Part shown: positions 47,032-60,926 of the stretch, piece by piece
Numbering within the stretch: the stretch's first letter is position 1
Layout of the letters: each line of letters starts with the position of its first letter
Notes under the pieces: model-generated
Databases searched by the model: none
What the model was told of the DNA's origin: nothing
What the model saw: only the letters and a program-made list of their open reading frames with translations
Position numbers and translations under genes: made by a program
Assembly (NCBI GenBank): GCA_904063045.1
Contig: CAJFCJ010000006.1
Location: 5,100,408 to 5,164,407, forward strand
DNA length: 64,000 nt
Direction: 5' to 3'
From: Dimorphilus gyrociliatus
Lineage: Eukaryota > Annelida > Polychaeta > Dinophilidae

Positions 47032-50000
47032 TTAAAACTGATTACTTTCAAGTCTGGTTGAATTATTTAATTGTTTAGCATTTTTTTCGCTCATTTCACT
47101 TTTCACTGATGATCTATTATTTTGTATTTTTAAATTTTGAACTCCACTCTTCGACTCTGTCGTAGCTATTTGTAGATTTTTAGTGTAAAAGCTCTCTGTT
47201 GGAGAATTTCTCTCCTCTTCAACGGTTGGCATATACATATAGTTTGAGTGACTTTCCGTAGTTGTTGGACTGGATTGACTAATACTGTCTAAAACTGATG
47301 ATTCGGAATCAAATATGCGCTTCATCGTTGTCGAATTTAATGACTTATGAGATTCTGCAAAATAATTGATAATGATTAGCGTATAGAGATATTAAGGGAA
47401 TAATCATCTTACTGTTGGAACCGAATACGTTCAAATGCTGAAAAACTTTTCTCTGTTTCCAGCAGTATATCATATAAGTAGTAATATAATTAATTCTCCT
47501 TTATTAAAAAGAATCGGCTTACTTGAGAAGCTTTTGAATGAGATTTTTTAGGGCTAAAAACGGATCTAATGAAATGAGGTATCCAATCTTGCATTCTCAT
47601 AAGACGTATAAAAGCGTCCCTAATGGTACTATCTAAAACGCAATGGAAAATGAATATCCCAAGCCCTTGAAAACTATTAAGTAATGAGAAAGTATAAGCT
47701 GCCCAAAGATACTCTTCAGAGAAATAGAAAAATCCAATAACCCAATTAATTCCAAATACGAACATAAGAGATGCCATTGCTTTCAGTAATGAGCTAATAC
47801 ACAAAAAAATAAGAAGTCATAAAATATATAAGGAAAATACGATAAAGTAATTTTGAATATTAATAAGAAAACTATATATACAAATATTGTTGTCTCGTTT
47901 TTTTCTCCATTAACCTTCCCCTAGCATTTCCTTTGGATAAATAGTACATTTTCTTTAGAACGATGCACATGATCACGGAATTAACCTTTACAGTAATAAC
48001 AGATAATATCTTCACATATCATTAGGGCGTTTTGTTTATATACAAACCAAAACAATCACCATAACTGGTAGTAGAAATACCAGAAAAAATATTTCATTTT
48101 CAATCCAACAGCTTAAAGAAAGAATTAATGTTAAACAGTTTATAGAAAGTTTATTCATATTTGTTCTATTTATTACTATTTTTCCGTTATAAACGCATCT
48201 TTCTTCGCTAGGCCAGTAATAGTAACTACTATCATAGGGATACCTAGAAGTTATTGATATATACCGTATATATATATATATATATATTATTAAGCATAGG
48301 CTTTATTTTATGTATATTTCAAAAAATTTAAGAAATACTACCGTATCCAGTAAGTAATAATAAATATCTTGGTATAGTCCTATCAAATACTTTGGTTACT
48401 AGGTAAAACATGCATATACCTAGTAGAACCATCCATGTAAAACAACAAAGTAGAAAGTATAGAAGAGTACCACCAATAAACGAACAAAGTGACTTAAAAA
48501 AATGGATTAATATATTTATAGTATTTTTTATATGTATATATTTTTTTACTATAAAATCTAATAAGTTAAAGAAAATACTTTGTTTGATGTTTTAGAGATT
48601 CCTGTAAGGAAAATTATTTGAGCAATTGCCAAACATAAACTGATATTAAATAATATTCTATTTCTTGTTGAACCCAGTGTTCTTTCACTCAGTTTTCGTC
48701 TGATATAAAAGATATAGTATACAGTATATATGATATAAATAATACTACAAAATAATAATGTAATTATTAATATACCTGAAAGTTACGAAGCATATACAAG
48801 ATATAATTAAGCATATTATAGATATTATGCAACCAACTTCGGTTATGATATTTAAATTAAATTTATCTTTAGCAGATAACTAAAATTTTTAATAATTAAA
48901 TTAGTCAATTAAATGGAATGGAGAAAATATACAACCTTTGATTCATTATCAAAAATGTCTACTAGAACGGCAAAATGAGTAAGATGATTACATCTGCACG
49001 TTGAATAGGATATATTACTCTGCTCTTGAACTAATTCGCATCCATTCTGTGACCAAGAATCTCCGGGACCACTTGATAAAAAGTAAAAGATAAAAGAAAA
49101 GCAATTAAAAGAATACTTTAATAAACAAACTCTAATGAAAAATTCCAGAATGAGCATTGATAAATTCCATCAATTGTTTTCTATAGATAAAAAATTCATA
49201 CTTAATAAATTATATTAATTATTACGTAATCTCTAACATTTTTATTTTCCAACGTATAATAAATAAATCCTTCAAATGGTCCTGAAACCCTTTTATTAGC
49301 CTTCAAAAGTGACGCAGATATTATTTTACTATTTAATATTCTTTCTACATTGTCTGATTGAATAGGTTGCAATAATTTTTCAATATCATTATATTCGGTG
49401 AATATCAGCGTTAAATTCTCTTTAGACGAAGTTATAGCTTTGTTTAAAAAAGGTAAACAATATGATAAATTAGTGATTGAATTAAAATATAGCATAAACA
49501 TACTATCCAAAGTGTCTTTTGGTATAGTAATAGATTTCTGATTAGCGTCACTAGCTTCTTTAGTATTATTATTAAGTATTGGAGGTGGTATATATTTAAA
49601 ATCTTTCAATACTTTTTCGTCTGCTCTAATTAATTTAGCTTCTAATGCTAAAAAATAAAAAGAAGAAGAGGAAGAGGAAGCAAGGGATAAAGGAAGAAGG
49701 AAACTATATATAATGGCTTATTTTTTACTTTATATTTTATTAATTTTATTTTACCAAAGTTGTCTTTTTGAATTAGAGATAAATCTCCATCAGTTTCATT
49801 TACTAATGAAACTACTGTGTTTTCGACGCTTGTTAGTATTTTACTAACAATAGTCATTTTTTTCTTAACTGAAAATTGCTCCCAATCGGCTTCTTTACTT
49901 TCGTCTAATAAATTATTTGCTGTATCTAAAACAGCCTTTGGGATAGATAAGTAAAAAGTTGGAAAAGAATAAATCATATCATTAATTATTGTTCACTTAC

Positions 50001-51854
50001 AAATGATGTTATATTATTGTCCGAAACATCACCTAACTGTTGCGAAAGATGCTCCAAGATAATTGAATATGTACGAATATTTCCGGAATATTCCATAGTA
50101 TTTTTGGTTTCATTGGCAATTTTTATACCAACTTCCGAACTCGAAACGTTATTAATTTCCATCTTTGAGAATTTATATAATGATATAAAAGAGAGAAGGT
50201 AATATTGTAATAATGGTTAATATACTTGATCAAGTAAATCTTTAACAGGTGGCGAAGTACATTCTGTTGTATTTGATCTTTTCCATCCACGTGAAAAGTC
50301 GCATATCCGTTTAGCCTCTAAAAAATGTTTTATTCGTTTATATTGCTATTAAAGTACTATAAGTAAGCTATTGAATAAAGAAACCATGTTTTTTATCTGG
50401 ACAAAAGGCTGTAACAACTTTCATTCTATCAAAGTTTGAGACATTTGTAGGCTTCCAACAAATCTCTCCATGACAATCTTCTGGGCAGAGGGAGTGAATT
50501 ACCTTGATCGTTGTTTCTACAAACATAGTTGTTTTCGCTCTTACTGTTGTAAAATCATCTTTCGTGGATAGTTCGTCAAACTTAGTTTCAATAGCCGTTA
50601 CAGTATTAATATCATTTATATTTTTTATTGTAGAAGGTAAATATATCGTCTTAGTATACGACTTATTCATACTATTCGTATTGGTCGTATTCTCGAATAT
50701 TTGTTTAGTAAAGTTTGTCAATTCTAAATAGTTCTTTGTGGTAGATAATCTTTCATTTCCTCTTAATGTTAAACTCTGTTTTTTCGTTGTATTTTTATTT
50801 GGTTTTTTAGTCTTTCGTCGTTTGTCTATTACATGTTCTATAAAATTAAATTGATAATATTAGAACTAGTATATCATATAAATAAATGCAAATTTTACCT
50901 ATTCCTCTTATACATTTAAAAAAGATTATTACTGGATTGTTTAAACATTCTGTATTATTCTTAATTTGTGGTAAATTACGTTTAAATTGACAATTTCTTT
51001 TGTAGTTGCATCTAAAGAAAAATGGGGAAAAAAAGTAGAGTGAAGGTGATTATAGAGGCAAAAATATCGAAAACTTTACAAACCTAAAACAGTTTTTTCT
51101 CAAGAGTAGAGATGGATCATTGTCTTGAAATTTACTAGAAGGCCAAGAAAGAACGTCAGCATTGATATCTGTACAATTATTAATGATTGTATTATATTCG
51201 GCTGAAACAATATTCATGATATGTTTTTTAGGACAATTCAGTTGAATATCTTCATCTAAGGTATAAACTTTATAAATCGATTCAACTGATCTTAAACATC
51301 TATATTGAAAATGTAATTTTGTTTCAAATTCCTTTCCAAAATATCTCGGTTTGCAACATTTCATATAAATTGAATAGTAGGTAACGTTACACTTGTTCAT
51401 ATATTCACATTCGAATAGCAGTGTTGTTTTCAATTTTTCCATACAAGTATAACAAGCTTGCGAATAACTATCTGTTAGAGATTGAATCCAAGGTTTTATA
51501 CTTGATGTTGAATTAAACCATAAATTCAAGTTTTCTTTGTATATTTCTATAGTATAATGCGCTTTGCATTGTATTGTTATTGTAGAGCTGTATGGTACAG
51601 TTGACCTGGTTTATAGATTAAATAAATTAATTATATTAATAAAAATATTAGAAAACATACATATGAAAAGGGGAATTCTCTTCAGGCAAACAATAATAAA
51701 GTATTTTTAAGGGTCTTTTAAAACATTTGTTATCTGCAATGTAATAATTTTCGGCCCTTGTAAATATACAAAATCTTCTATCATTACACCTAATTTGCAT
51801 AAAAGAGAATATATTATAATAATTAATAACTAAAGATGAAGAAATTTATATATT

Positions 51855-51905
<51 letters not shown>

Positions 51906-52615
51906 TTCTTTTACATTTTACCCATATTTTTATGACGTTTTGGACACAGATACTTTCGAAACCAAGTACGAGTTCCTTTCCTTGGCATTATGCAATCAAT
52001 TGCTTCTGTAACGTAGAGAGCCTTATCAATCTTTAATTTAAAGTAATAAGGGCATTGTATAAAATATTTCTTTCTTGATACAACGACGGTTCGTTTACGA
52101 GTTGGATAACATTGATACTTCAATTGAATTATTAAATAAGTAAACTCTGAATAACTTTCACTTTTGTAACATTTCAAAAAGTTCTGGTGAAATTTTATTA
52201 TACATTTATTCATATATCGGCACCTTTATAAAATAGAAAGTCTTATTTAAATATATTTAAATATTATACGAAACAAACCTATTTCTTATTAACATTTCGT
52301 AATAGCTCCAACAACTATTGCATTTTATTCTTGTCCTTGTAATAATTTGACTGTGGTTTGGATATGTTTGATTTGTAGCAAAACCATATAAAACCATCGA
52401 TCTACCCATGAGTATATGAGAATTATAAGGACAAATGATAGCCCTTTTTTCATTAAGATTTACATCTAAACTAAATTTTTTAACATTTTCTTGGAATTAT
52501 CTTTCATTTATGATATAAAAGCGTTTTACCTGTAAAAAGTGCTTCGAGATGACCAACTGTCATATGCGTATATCTCATAAATATTAAAGATTGAAAGGAA
52601 GATCAGCAGTTTCAT
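47032..52615 (-). CDS. Adhesion GPCR with four rhamnose-binding-lectin modules, HormR, GAIN/GPS and 7TM (latrophilin-like)
   Basis: Exon 52615-52530 begins MKLLIFLSIFNIYEIYA, a signal peptide. Four rhamnose/galactose-binding-lectin (SUEL-type) modules follow between about 52470 and 50900; signs are ICPYNSHILMGRSMVLYGFA, QCPYYFKLKIDKALYV, CEYMNKCNVTYY with LHFQYRC, and LNCPKKHIMNIVSAEYN with CNYKRNCQFKRN. A Thr/Ser-rich linker (around 50850-50500) leads to a HormR domain (LCPEDCHGEICW, then CDFSRGWKRS and CTSPP). The GAIN domain runs 50200-49200. The GPS (49070-48940) has STCRCNHLTHFAVL, with the HL/T autoproteolysis site intact. TM1 to TM7 lie on small exons from 48880 to 47520 (TM5 NEIFFLVFLLPVMVIVL; TM6-7 GINWVIGFF and FQGLGIFIFHC). 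A serine-rich tail ends at 47032. It is latrophilin-like in order, but latrophilins carry one lectin domain. Not every internal splice site was fixed. Confidence 0.82.
51857..51899. repeat. TA dinucleotide microsatellite in an intron of the adhesion GPCR
   Basis: About 20 uninterrupted TA units between two lectin-module exons. It is likely length-polymorphic and harmless to coding. Confidence 0.9.
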
Positions 52616-53485
52616 ATCTTAATTTATTAAAAGAATAACAATAAATGTTACATATTAAGCGTATAATTAATTTAAATGCAAGATATTTTTTGCAAATTAG
52701 CATATCTAACGATTATAAACTAAATATTTAATTAAAAATAAATTAAACCTTTTCTACTACAGTTTTTATCCAGCTGCAAAGTCTGCTGTTAATGAATGAG
52801 AGAACTATGAGCAAGTTGTTTATTACTCAGTGCAATATACTCAAAATTAATTATATTAAAAAGTATTGTAAAACATGTGAGTATTTCGAAACAGCATACG
52901 CAGGTTATACAATATACTGTATATACCTCTTTATATTATCTACTTTATAAAGTACATATATATTTATACAGTAACTCTTCGTTAATGTGTAGAACATAGT
53001 TTATTTTGTTTTTTAAAAAAAATATATGTATGAAGGATTTGAGCTCTCTCTCTCTCTCTCTCACTTTATTTCTCTTTCTCTTTCTCTCTCATTTATTTTT
53101 TCTTCCTCCTCTTCCATTCTCTTTATTTCTTTTTTATTTAGTATAAAAAAGTAATAATAAAGTTTTTATCTCTTCTTTTTTTTCAATACTTAAATCAATT
53201 AATCAAGGTATTTTTCTCTGCCGCTTTTATGGTTTACTTTGATGAGATAAGACAGAATATTATCATAATATCTCTTTTTTAATCTATATTTCTCTCATTT
53301 TTTATATATATGTATATATATAAGTAGACGATTTTGAAGATAAGAAGGTGAAGATTATATACAGTATATATATATGTATACAGTATAAACTTATACTGTA
53401 TTTATTGAATTTATTTCTTTTTAAGTATTTCTTTTATTTTTTAATTTGATTTAGCCGGTTTTTTTTTTATAAAAACAAGTTTATT
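52616..53485. other. Divergent intergenic region with CT and TACAGTATA tracts
   Basis: It holds promoters of the minus-strand adhesion GPCR and the plus-strand DPP4-like gene. A CT-rich run lies near 53044-53100 and TATACAGTATA-type palindromes at about 52911-52926 and 53359-53395. Confidence 0.45.
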
Positions 53486-56400
53486 ATGAATTCAATCATA
53501 ATTTTAAGTATTTTACTCTTAAATACAATACTTTGCTATGATTTACCAACCGAAAATGGGGAAGATTTTCGTAAAATTAATAACGATAAATTGGAAAAGG
53601 AACCATTCACTTTTGATGATATGTTTGGTGGAAAATACAGTCCTAAATCATACTCAATCGCATGGATAGACGAAAAACGTTACATTCGGATGGACGAGAA
53701 TAGTACAGTTAGAATTTATGACGCCGACTCGAATGGAAATAGCATTCTATTTACTGGATCACTATTTGTTTGTATTACATTTCGCTCAAGGCCTATTTTT
53801 TGACATACTTTAGCCTATGTACGAGATTATAAAGATATAGAAAAAATTCCAGTCAAGTGTATAAAAAGTACTATAAATAAGTAATAAGAACGATTAAGTT
53901 TGAATATGAATTATATAAAAATTAAATCTTATTAATTATATAGTAAATGTATTCATAATACTTCTTTATACTATTAGCAAAATATACAGGCAATATGTAT
54001 TTATTCATTTTATTTATACAGAATGAAATTAGGGCAAGCTTTTATATGTTTTCAACCGACTTACAATTTGTTCTATTCGGTTATGAGAGACGACAAGTAA
54101 TTTATGATTATTTCCAGTTATTACACACATAATTAATAAATTTATTATATTGTTTACTTATTTTAGTTGTGGAGACATAGTTTCTTGGCTAAATATACTA
54201 TTTACGATAGAACTAATCAAGTATTTATACCATTTCCCAATGGTCAACTTCAAAATGCAACATTACAAATGGCCGTCTGGTCCAGATCTGGACAAAAAAT
54301 AGTAATTTTGTCATTAAAAGATGTCTTTCTAAAAAGATTCTATACTATTGCATGTTGTTTAGAGTTTTGTCCATGACAACGACCTCTATGTGCAAAATTC
54401 ACCTTCGGAAGATCCTATAAGATTAACTACTGATGGAAAAAAAGAGAAAATTTTCAATGGTATAGCAGATTGGTTATACGAAGGTTGTATATTGAATTAT
54501 TACTTATTATTTTTAACTCTATCATGAAAATTTCTCTTCTTCTCTTCAATAGAGGAAATACTTTCAACTTATTCGGCTCATTACTGGTCTCCATCGTCTG
54601 ATAGACTAGTCTATGCTAGATTTAATGATGAAGATGTTCCGTTGTTCGATTTTACCTTTTATGGTCCTAAAGAGACTATGTATCCGGAAACTGTACAAAT
54701 TGCCTATCCCAAAGCTGGAAATTTGAATGAAAGTCAAAATACCAAAGTCGAATTACGTGCTGTTCGTTTAAATAATCCCACCAATCATGTCACATTAAAG
54801 CCGCCAAGCGAACTTGTGGGTAAAGATCATTATTATACGAGAATCACTTGGTTCGACAATGATCTATTATACGTTGTTTGGGCAAATAGAGTTCAGAATA
54901 AAACTTTTGGTACTTTTTGCGACTCGAACACCGGAGATTGCCAAACGGTATTAATAAAGAGGGAAATTTTTTATAGAATAGGCCTACTAAATTATATTTT
55001 ACTTCATCTATTAGGTTGATAGATTAGTCGTCGCTGATGGATGGATAGACGTAAATAAATAAAATAGAAAATCAAATGATATTTTCTTATTCTTTTAATA
55101 TATATATATATATATATTTCCTTTCTAGCCTGGTCAGACAATACTATTTACAGGAGAAGAGAAAACTTTCTTTACGATAAGGGCTAACAATGGATATCGC
55201 CAGATTTTATTTATAAATCCAGATATAAATCAATTCCAATATTTAACTGATGACGAATGCGATATTACTTCCCTTGTTTCCTATGATTCTACTCACAGAA
55301 AGCTGTAATACCCTATTTATTTATATATACACTAATATTCATTTATTTAAAGCTGTATATTGCATTCGATATAATAATTTCATCTTTTATCCATTCAGAT
55401 ATTATATAACTACCAATTTTGACCCGAAAAAGAGATTTTTATTTGTGTAAGCCTATAAAATAATATTATTTAACTGTCTTTTACTTTAGTTTTTCCATAT
55501 TCTTCTTAGATATGATTTAACAAGATTTGAGAAGAAATGTTTAACTTGCGATATAAATTGTGGTTATGCGTCAGCATCGTTTAGTGGAGATTCTTCCTAT
55601 TACTTGCAAGTTTGCTTAGGTCCAAGTGTACCAGAATACAAACTAAGAAAAACAAATGATGAAGATTGTTAGTATTAGAAAAATCTATTAGTTTCTTACT
55701 CTTCTTTTTCATTCTATCCTTAGAATATATTTCACTTGTATATTCTATATATAAAACATTCTACTTCCACCTAATAATTATTCTAAAATAGTTACGAGGA
55801 TTCTTGAAGATAATACGGAATTTAAGGAGAAACTTGAAAAGAAAATTGTTCCTAAAAAAGAATACTTAAAAGTTCCAATTGGTGGTGGTTATGGTTAGTA
55901 TAGGCCTATTACATAAAGGGATGGATTGAGATGTATACTAATATATATTCCTCTCTTTTATATCTGTAGATGCATGGGCTGAAATAATGAAACCACCTAA
56001 TATGACTGATGGCACCAAATATCCGGTTATTGTCACAACGTAAGCCCATAAAAGTTTTATGATTGTTTACATTTTAAATAATGTACCATTTAATAAACAT
56101 ATTATCCAGTTACGGTGGACCTGGTAGTCAACGTGTAACCGAAAGATTTTCAATAGGCTGGGAACATTATTGGACTACATCTCAAAACGTTGTTCATATT
56201 GCTTTAGACGGAAGAGGAACTAATAATAACGGGACCCATTTTATGCATTTACTATACAGAAAAGTGGGAACTTTAGAAGTAGAAGATCAAATTACAGGGG
56301 CAAAGTAAGTAATTGGACACGATTTAACTGTAAATCATCAATGGATTTTTTTTTTAAAAAAACAAAAAATTATTTCCTATAATAAAAAGGCTAATACCAT

Positions 56401-57456
56401 TATTATAATTCTTTAATTAATTTAATAAGAATAGCTCTATATGTAAATATTGTATATTATATTTATATATATATATTGTGAATATACCCACGCAAAAAAT
56501 GAAGCATTGCCTTTTCATATACTATATATTCTATTTTCTTTCTCTATTTTGTTTTTTTATATCGAATAAAGCTCTAATTCGTTTACCTCATTAATTTTAC
56601 AGGTATTTCCGTGATACGTACGAATTTATTGATGGAGATAAAATGGCCATTTGGGGTTGGGTAAGTAAACGTTTTAAATAAATAAATTTCTTTATAAATT
56701 CCTTATATTTTTGAAAATTATATAGTCTTACGGTGGCTTTCTAACATCTCATACGATGGCTAACAGCAATTCTGCTTTTCAATGCGGTATTATTGGTGCT
56801 GCTCTCTTCGACAGGAGATATTACGGTAAGGATTAAATAAATATAATCTGCTTTTTAATTAACTTTTAATTATTTATTTTATTATTAGATACTGCTCATA
56901 CGGAACGTTTTATGGGAATGGCAGGGCCGGAGGATAATCAAGACGGCTACGAAGTAAACTTATCTTCTATTTCTTTATATAAATAGTATTAAAACTTTTT
57001 ATTATTCTTTTCACAAACAGAGAACAAATGTTATGCGAAAAATAGATCTAATGAAAGATAAAAAGTTCCTTATCATACACGGCACTGCTGACGGTAATGC
57101 ACAACAATAAATCTTATATAAAAGAACAAACTAACAAAGAAATATCATAACATTTAATCTTGATTGGTCATTGAAAACAGTTTTTCAATGATTTATACAA
57201 GAAAACCTGTTGCCATTTGTTATGTTTGCCTATAATTAATCTTGTAATTAGTCAGTTTAAATATTCTTTTTCTACAGATAACGTTCATTTTCAAAGTTCG
57301 GCTCACATGTTTAAAGCTCTTAATGAGAAGGAAATTCAATATCAAACAGCAATATATACTGATCTAAACCACTACTTTTTGAGAAGATCAAGGCATATAT
57401 TGAGACTTATGACTAATTTCTTTGTTAAAGATTGCTTTGAAAAAGTACCAAACTAA
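53486..57456 (+). CDS. DPP4: Dipeptidyl peptidase 4 family serine protease (S9B)
   Basis: Seventeen exons from 53486-53767 to 57278-57456 sum to 2268 bases, 755 residues (human DPP4 766). The beta-propeller holds LWRHSFLAKYTIYD and ADWLYEEEILSTYSAHYWSP; the double glutamate that binds the substrate amino terminus is present, split by an intron at 54483/54553. The hydrolase domain carries YGGPGSQ, IAIWGW-type KMAIWGWSYGGFLTSH with the nucleophile serine (exon 56726-56825), HGTADDNVHFQ with the acid and YTDLNHYF with the histidine. All catalytic residues are in place, so it should cleave dipeptides after Pro or Ala and so trim peptide hormones. The N-terminus (MNSIIILSILLLNTILC) is an immediate hydrophobic segment, looking like a cleavable signal peptide rather than the usual type II anchor with a cytoplasmic stub. 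Assignment among DPP4/FAP/DPP10-type relatives rests on the intact catalytic serine. Confidence 0.93.
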
Positions 57457-58350
57457 TTAAGACAAATTTGGTATTCGTTCTTCATTAAAAGTCTTTTTTC
57501 TTTTAATTTTATGACTATTTTCACGAAGAATCAAGAAAATACAAATAAATATAAAAAGACAGGCGTTTAGTTAAGTAACCTATTGATTTCTTTATTAATT
57601 GGTTAAGAAGGAAAAGAACAAAAAGAACCATTAAGACGTGTTAATAATCTTACTGTAATTCTGAAGCAATATATAGAGCGTTATAGGCCCTATACAATAC
57701 TATGTGCAGTACATAGAGATGTATACGTATCATAAAACATTCCCTTCTTATTGGTTAATTCAATATAAAAGAAAACAGTTAAAATTTGCCATCCCTTTTT
57801 GCCTTTTTATTTCCATCTTTATGGAACATTAAGCACTTTACTAATACAGTACCGTTTCAAATGATATAAAAGAACGATTTAATAGGCCTATAATCTGCTT
57901 TAATTGTAAAGCATATTAATAATAGATAACTATAAATATATCAGATACATCAAACTTTTTTTTTCCATTTGTTCAACCTTAAATATTCAACGTGGTATGC
58001 TTAATATTCTTGAAGATGCAGATGGCGCTGTTTTCTAACTCCAGTTTTGATTAGAGATCCTCGCACACACGTTCGAGTAGTGTAATGCCAAGCACATAAG
58101 AGAGAAAACTATCGTCGTTTTTTATTTTACTAAAAGTAAAATATCGACTTAATCGATTAGAATAGTTTAAACCTATTCTAGGTCGATTTATTCTCTTTAG
58201 AAACCAGTTAATAGAATATACAATTCCATGAAGAGAACATCTTGAAGAGAAAAAGAAATGATAATTTCTCGGCAGCATTCAACATTGATGGAAGAGAGTT
58301 TGGTGATAAATTTGTAGATCATTGGCAAAAAAAAAAACTGTATCCTAAAG
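57457..58350. other. Intergenic DNA before the furin-type gene
   Basis: No gene was recognised. The open frame at 58051-58278 (minus) lacks support. One TAGGCCTA palindrome is at 57883. Confidence 0.4.
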
Positions 58351-60926
58351 ATGAATGAGAATTGTTTGTTTATCCTTTTACTTCTAACATGGACCTTGAT
58401 TGATTCAACATTATATTCAAATAAATGGGCCGCAAAAATTGAAGGTGGAGAGCAAAAAGCCCGAGAAATAGCTCAAAAACATGGATTTAGATATTTATCA
58501 AAGGTATTTATTACTATTTTTTAAATTAAATATATAGATGCAGTATATATATTAGTATATATATCTATATATCTTAATAACTTCCAATTATTCTCCATCA
58601 AGTGTTTCGCTTATCAAGTAGATTATGAGGAATTTTTTTCTAGAAATTTTTGCAGTAGGATATTACAGATTTCTTCGAAAAATAATTAATAATCTCTAGT
58701 CGTCTACAAATGTTAACTATTTATATATATATTATTCCCAAAAACCTTTTAAATAGATAGAAAACTGAGTACCTATTAACAGAGATTTGTAACAATCTCT
58801 CTTATCTATCATCTAACTATATTAAACTGAGCATTTAGGTGCTAGTTGGATAGTTTAGTTACATAATTACCCATAACTAATCAGCGAGAACATCATTAAC
58901 TCAGACAGGAGAACGTTGATTTGTTTATTTTTACTCCAATTAGCCGACTAGAGGAGAACTTAGAATAAAATAACTATTACCCAAAGGTTACAAAATCTGA
59001 GATAATTTAGTGAAACAATTTCGAATATTTTACGATTTTTTTTGCCAGTTTTTCGTTAATTTAAATAAAATACTCTAATAATAATTAAGCAATGTAAACT
59101 ACGTAGAAAATGCTTGTAAGAAGTTTAAAGAAATAAATAAAGAATTTTCTATCCCTGTTTTTTCTTACCCCTACCCCTTTTAACTCTTCTAACCCCCCCA
59201 ACCCTTTCCCCTCTCTCCCTCCTCCCAACCGCAAATGATACAAGTTATACATCGCGTTTATCAGACGCATAAGATTGATTAATGACCGCGATAAACCCCT
59301 TACAGATTTTCGACAATTATTACCACTTGGAACATGAAAAAATCCAAAAACGTTCTATTAAAAGTAGTCAACATGCTCATAGCTCCATTACCAAAGAAGA
59401 AGAGGTAGGCCTATTTATTATTTCATGTTGCATGATAGTCTATATAAAAATAAATTACAACCAACTGTTATGAGACAAGTTTCCTATATAGTTTATCAAA
59501 TATTTCTTGTATATAAGAGCCATGTTTTTCTTTTGCAAATATCTTTTGCAATGAGAGAGAGTGAGAGGAAAAATTGGTGAGGAAATGAGCGAGTGAGAGC
59601 AGAGCGGGAAATGGTAAATCCTAAGAAGGATATTTATCTGACCCCGAATGAACTTCCTCCCTGCAACTGATAATTGTATTTGTTCAGAGTAATGTTGTGA
59701 CTTTAGTATTTGAACCGAAACGAGCAGTTGGTGTTGAGAAATCGAAAAAGACGTAAAAGAGATAAATAAACAGAAATAATAGAGAAATCTTTCCCAAAAT
59801 TACTTGGAACAGGTGCTAGCCGTATTTTTGATATTAACTAATCCGAATGTCAGAGACGGTTGGTAGGCACACAATTTATAGTATATTCTCTAGTCTATTT
59901 ACGTAGTTTTAGAGAAATATTTATCAATTTTATACTTTCTTTCGTGTTTCTTTCATTTTTACCAAATTTTCTCCTTTTTATTCCAACTTCTCCTCTCTTA
60001 TTAAATGACTGGCGGAAAAGAATTGACCCAGACTTAACCAATTTGAACGTCAACCATTTCTTTTATCACTAACTTTGACCTTTCACCCATATGATTTCCC
60101 TAAAGTATATAGTCTTTACCGACGACATTAACTGTAGGGAAATTGTAGATTGATGATTGGAAAATAAGTCAGAGTTAAAAGTAAAAAATTTGGCATGACA
60201 TTTGCGTTTCCTTCCTTTATTTTACAAACATTTTATGGCTTAGTTAATCTGAAAAAAAGGAACTTTTTGTTTTTTAATCTTTTCGCCATCTTTTTTTGAG
60301 TTACACTTTTATCTTTAGGAAAAGAAAAATCGCTTAGTTGTTAATGCAATATCAGCCAGATAAGGTAATTTGTAATAAGCCCTCTATGATTTAAGATACA
60401 TAGAAAATTTGACGTTGTCTACTTAAGGGATTATATCGCCTATCTTTTACGCCTCCTTTCCCATTTAATAGATGAAAGAGCTTGAAGGTAAGAGAAAAAA
60501 GGATAGCTGAGAAAGTATTAAAATGTACCCAGTGCTAACATTGAGAAGGCACGTGGAAAGGAGGGGAGGGGGTGGATTGTAGAGAGTAGATGAAACGATA
60601 GGTCTTGAAAAGAGAATAAGAGGGGAGGGGGATGCTAAAGATATAGAAAGAAACCAAATATACTAACTGCTCGTCGAAGTTCTTCTTTTTCTGTATATAC
60701 AACGGGCTTGTTTGCTTTAGTACGGTAAAATGTTTGTTATGTTGTGTTTACTAACGGTTGACTTTGGCCATCTTACTAGTTTATACTAGGTGATTTTTAT
60801 CGGCTACTCTGATAATTCTCTTCCACTGTAATACAGGTGAAATGGATCAAACAGCAGGAGATAAAGAATCGCGTAAAACGAAATGTGAAATTGAACGATC
60901 GGAAGTGGAATAGGATGTGGTATTTG
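58351..60926 (+). CDS. Furin-type proprotein convertase, signal peptide and prodomain exons only (gene continues past window)
   Basis: Three phase-0 exons (58351-58503, 59306-59404, 60837-60926) encode the first 114 residues. Exon 1 gives a signal peptide (NCLFILLLLTWTLIDS) and the prodomain start NKWAAKIEGGEQKAREIAQK, matching furin (EWAAEIPGG..). Exon 2 continues IFDNYYHLEHEKIQKRSIKS, aligned with the furin HYHFWHRGVTKRSL segment that holds the secondary, pH-sensitive cleavage site. Exon 3 has VKWIKQQEIKNRVKRN, with RVKR as the primary autocleavage site, then LNDRKWNRMWYL, the start of the mature enzyme (furin DPKFPQQWYL). The subtilisin-like catalytic domain would follow but was not found before 64000, so intron 3 is longer than 3 kb. 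The family cleaves precursors of hormones, growth factors and matrix proteins in the Golgi and at the surface. Furin/PC5-type is favoured over PC2. Confidence 0.85.
59160..59230. repeat. C-rich polypyrimidine tract in furin intron 1
   Basis: About 70 bases almost entirely of C and T on this strand, with C-runs of four to six, embedded in AT-rich intron sequence about 75 bases before exon 2. Confidence 0.7.

Noticed and set aside
51836-52036. Plus-strand frame containing a long Ile/Tyr repeat
   Set aside because: It is the translation of a TA microsatellite and the antisense of a lectin exon.
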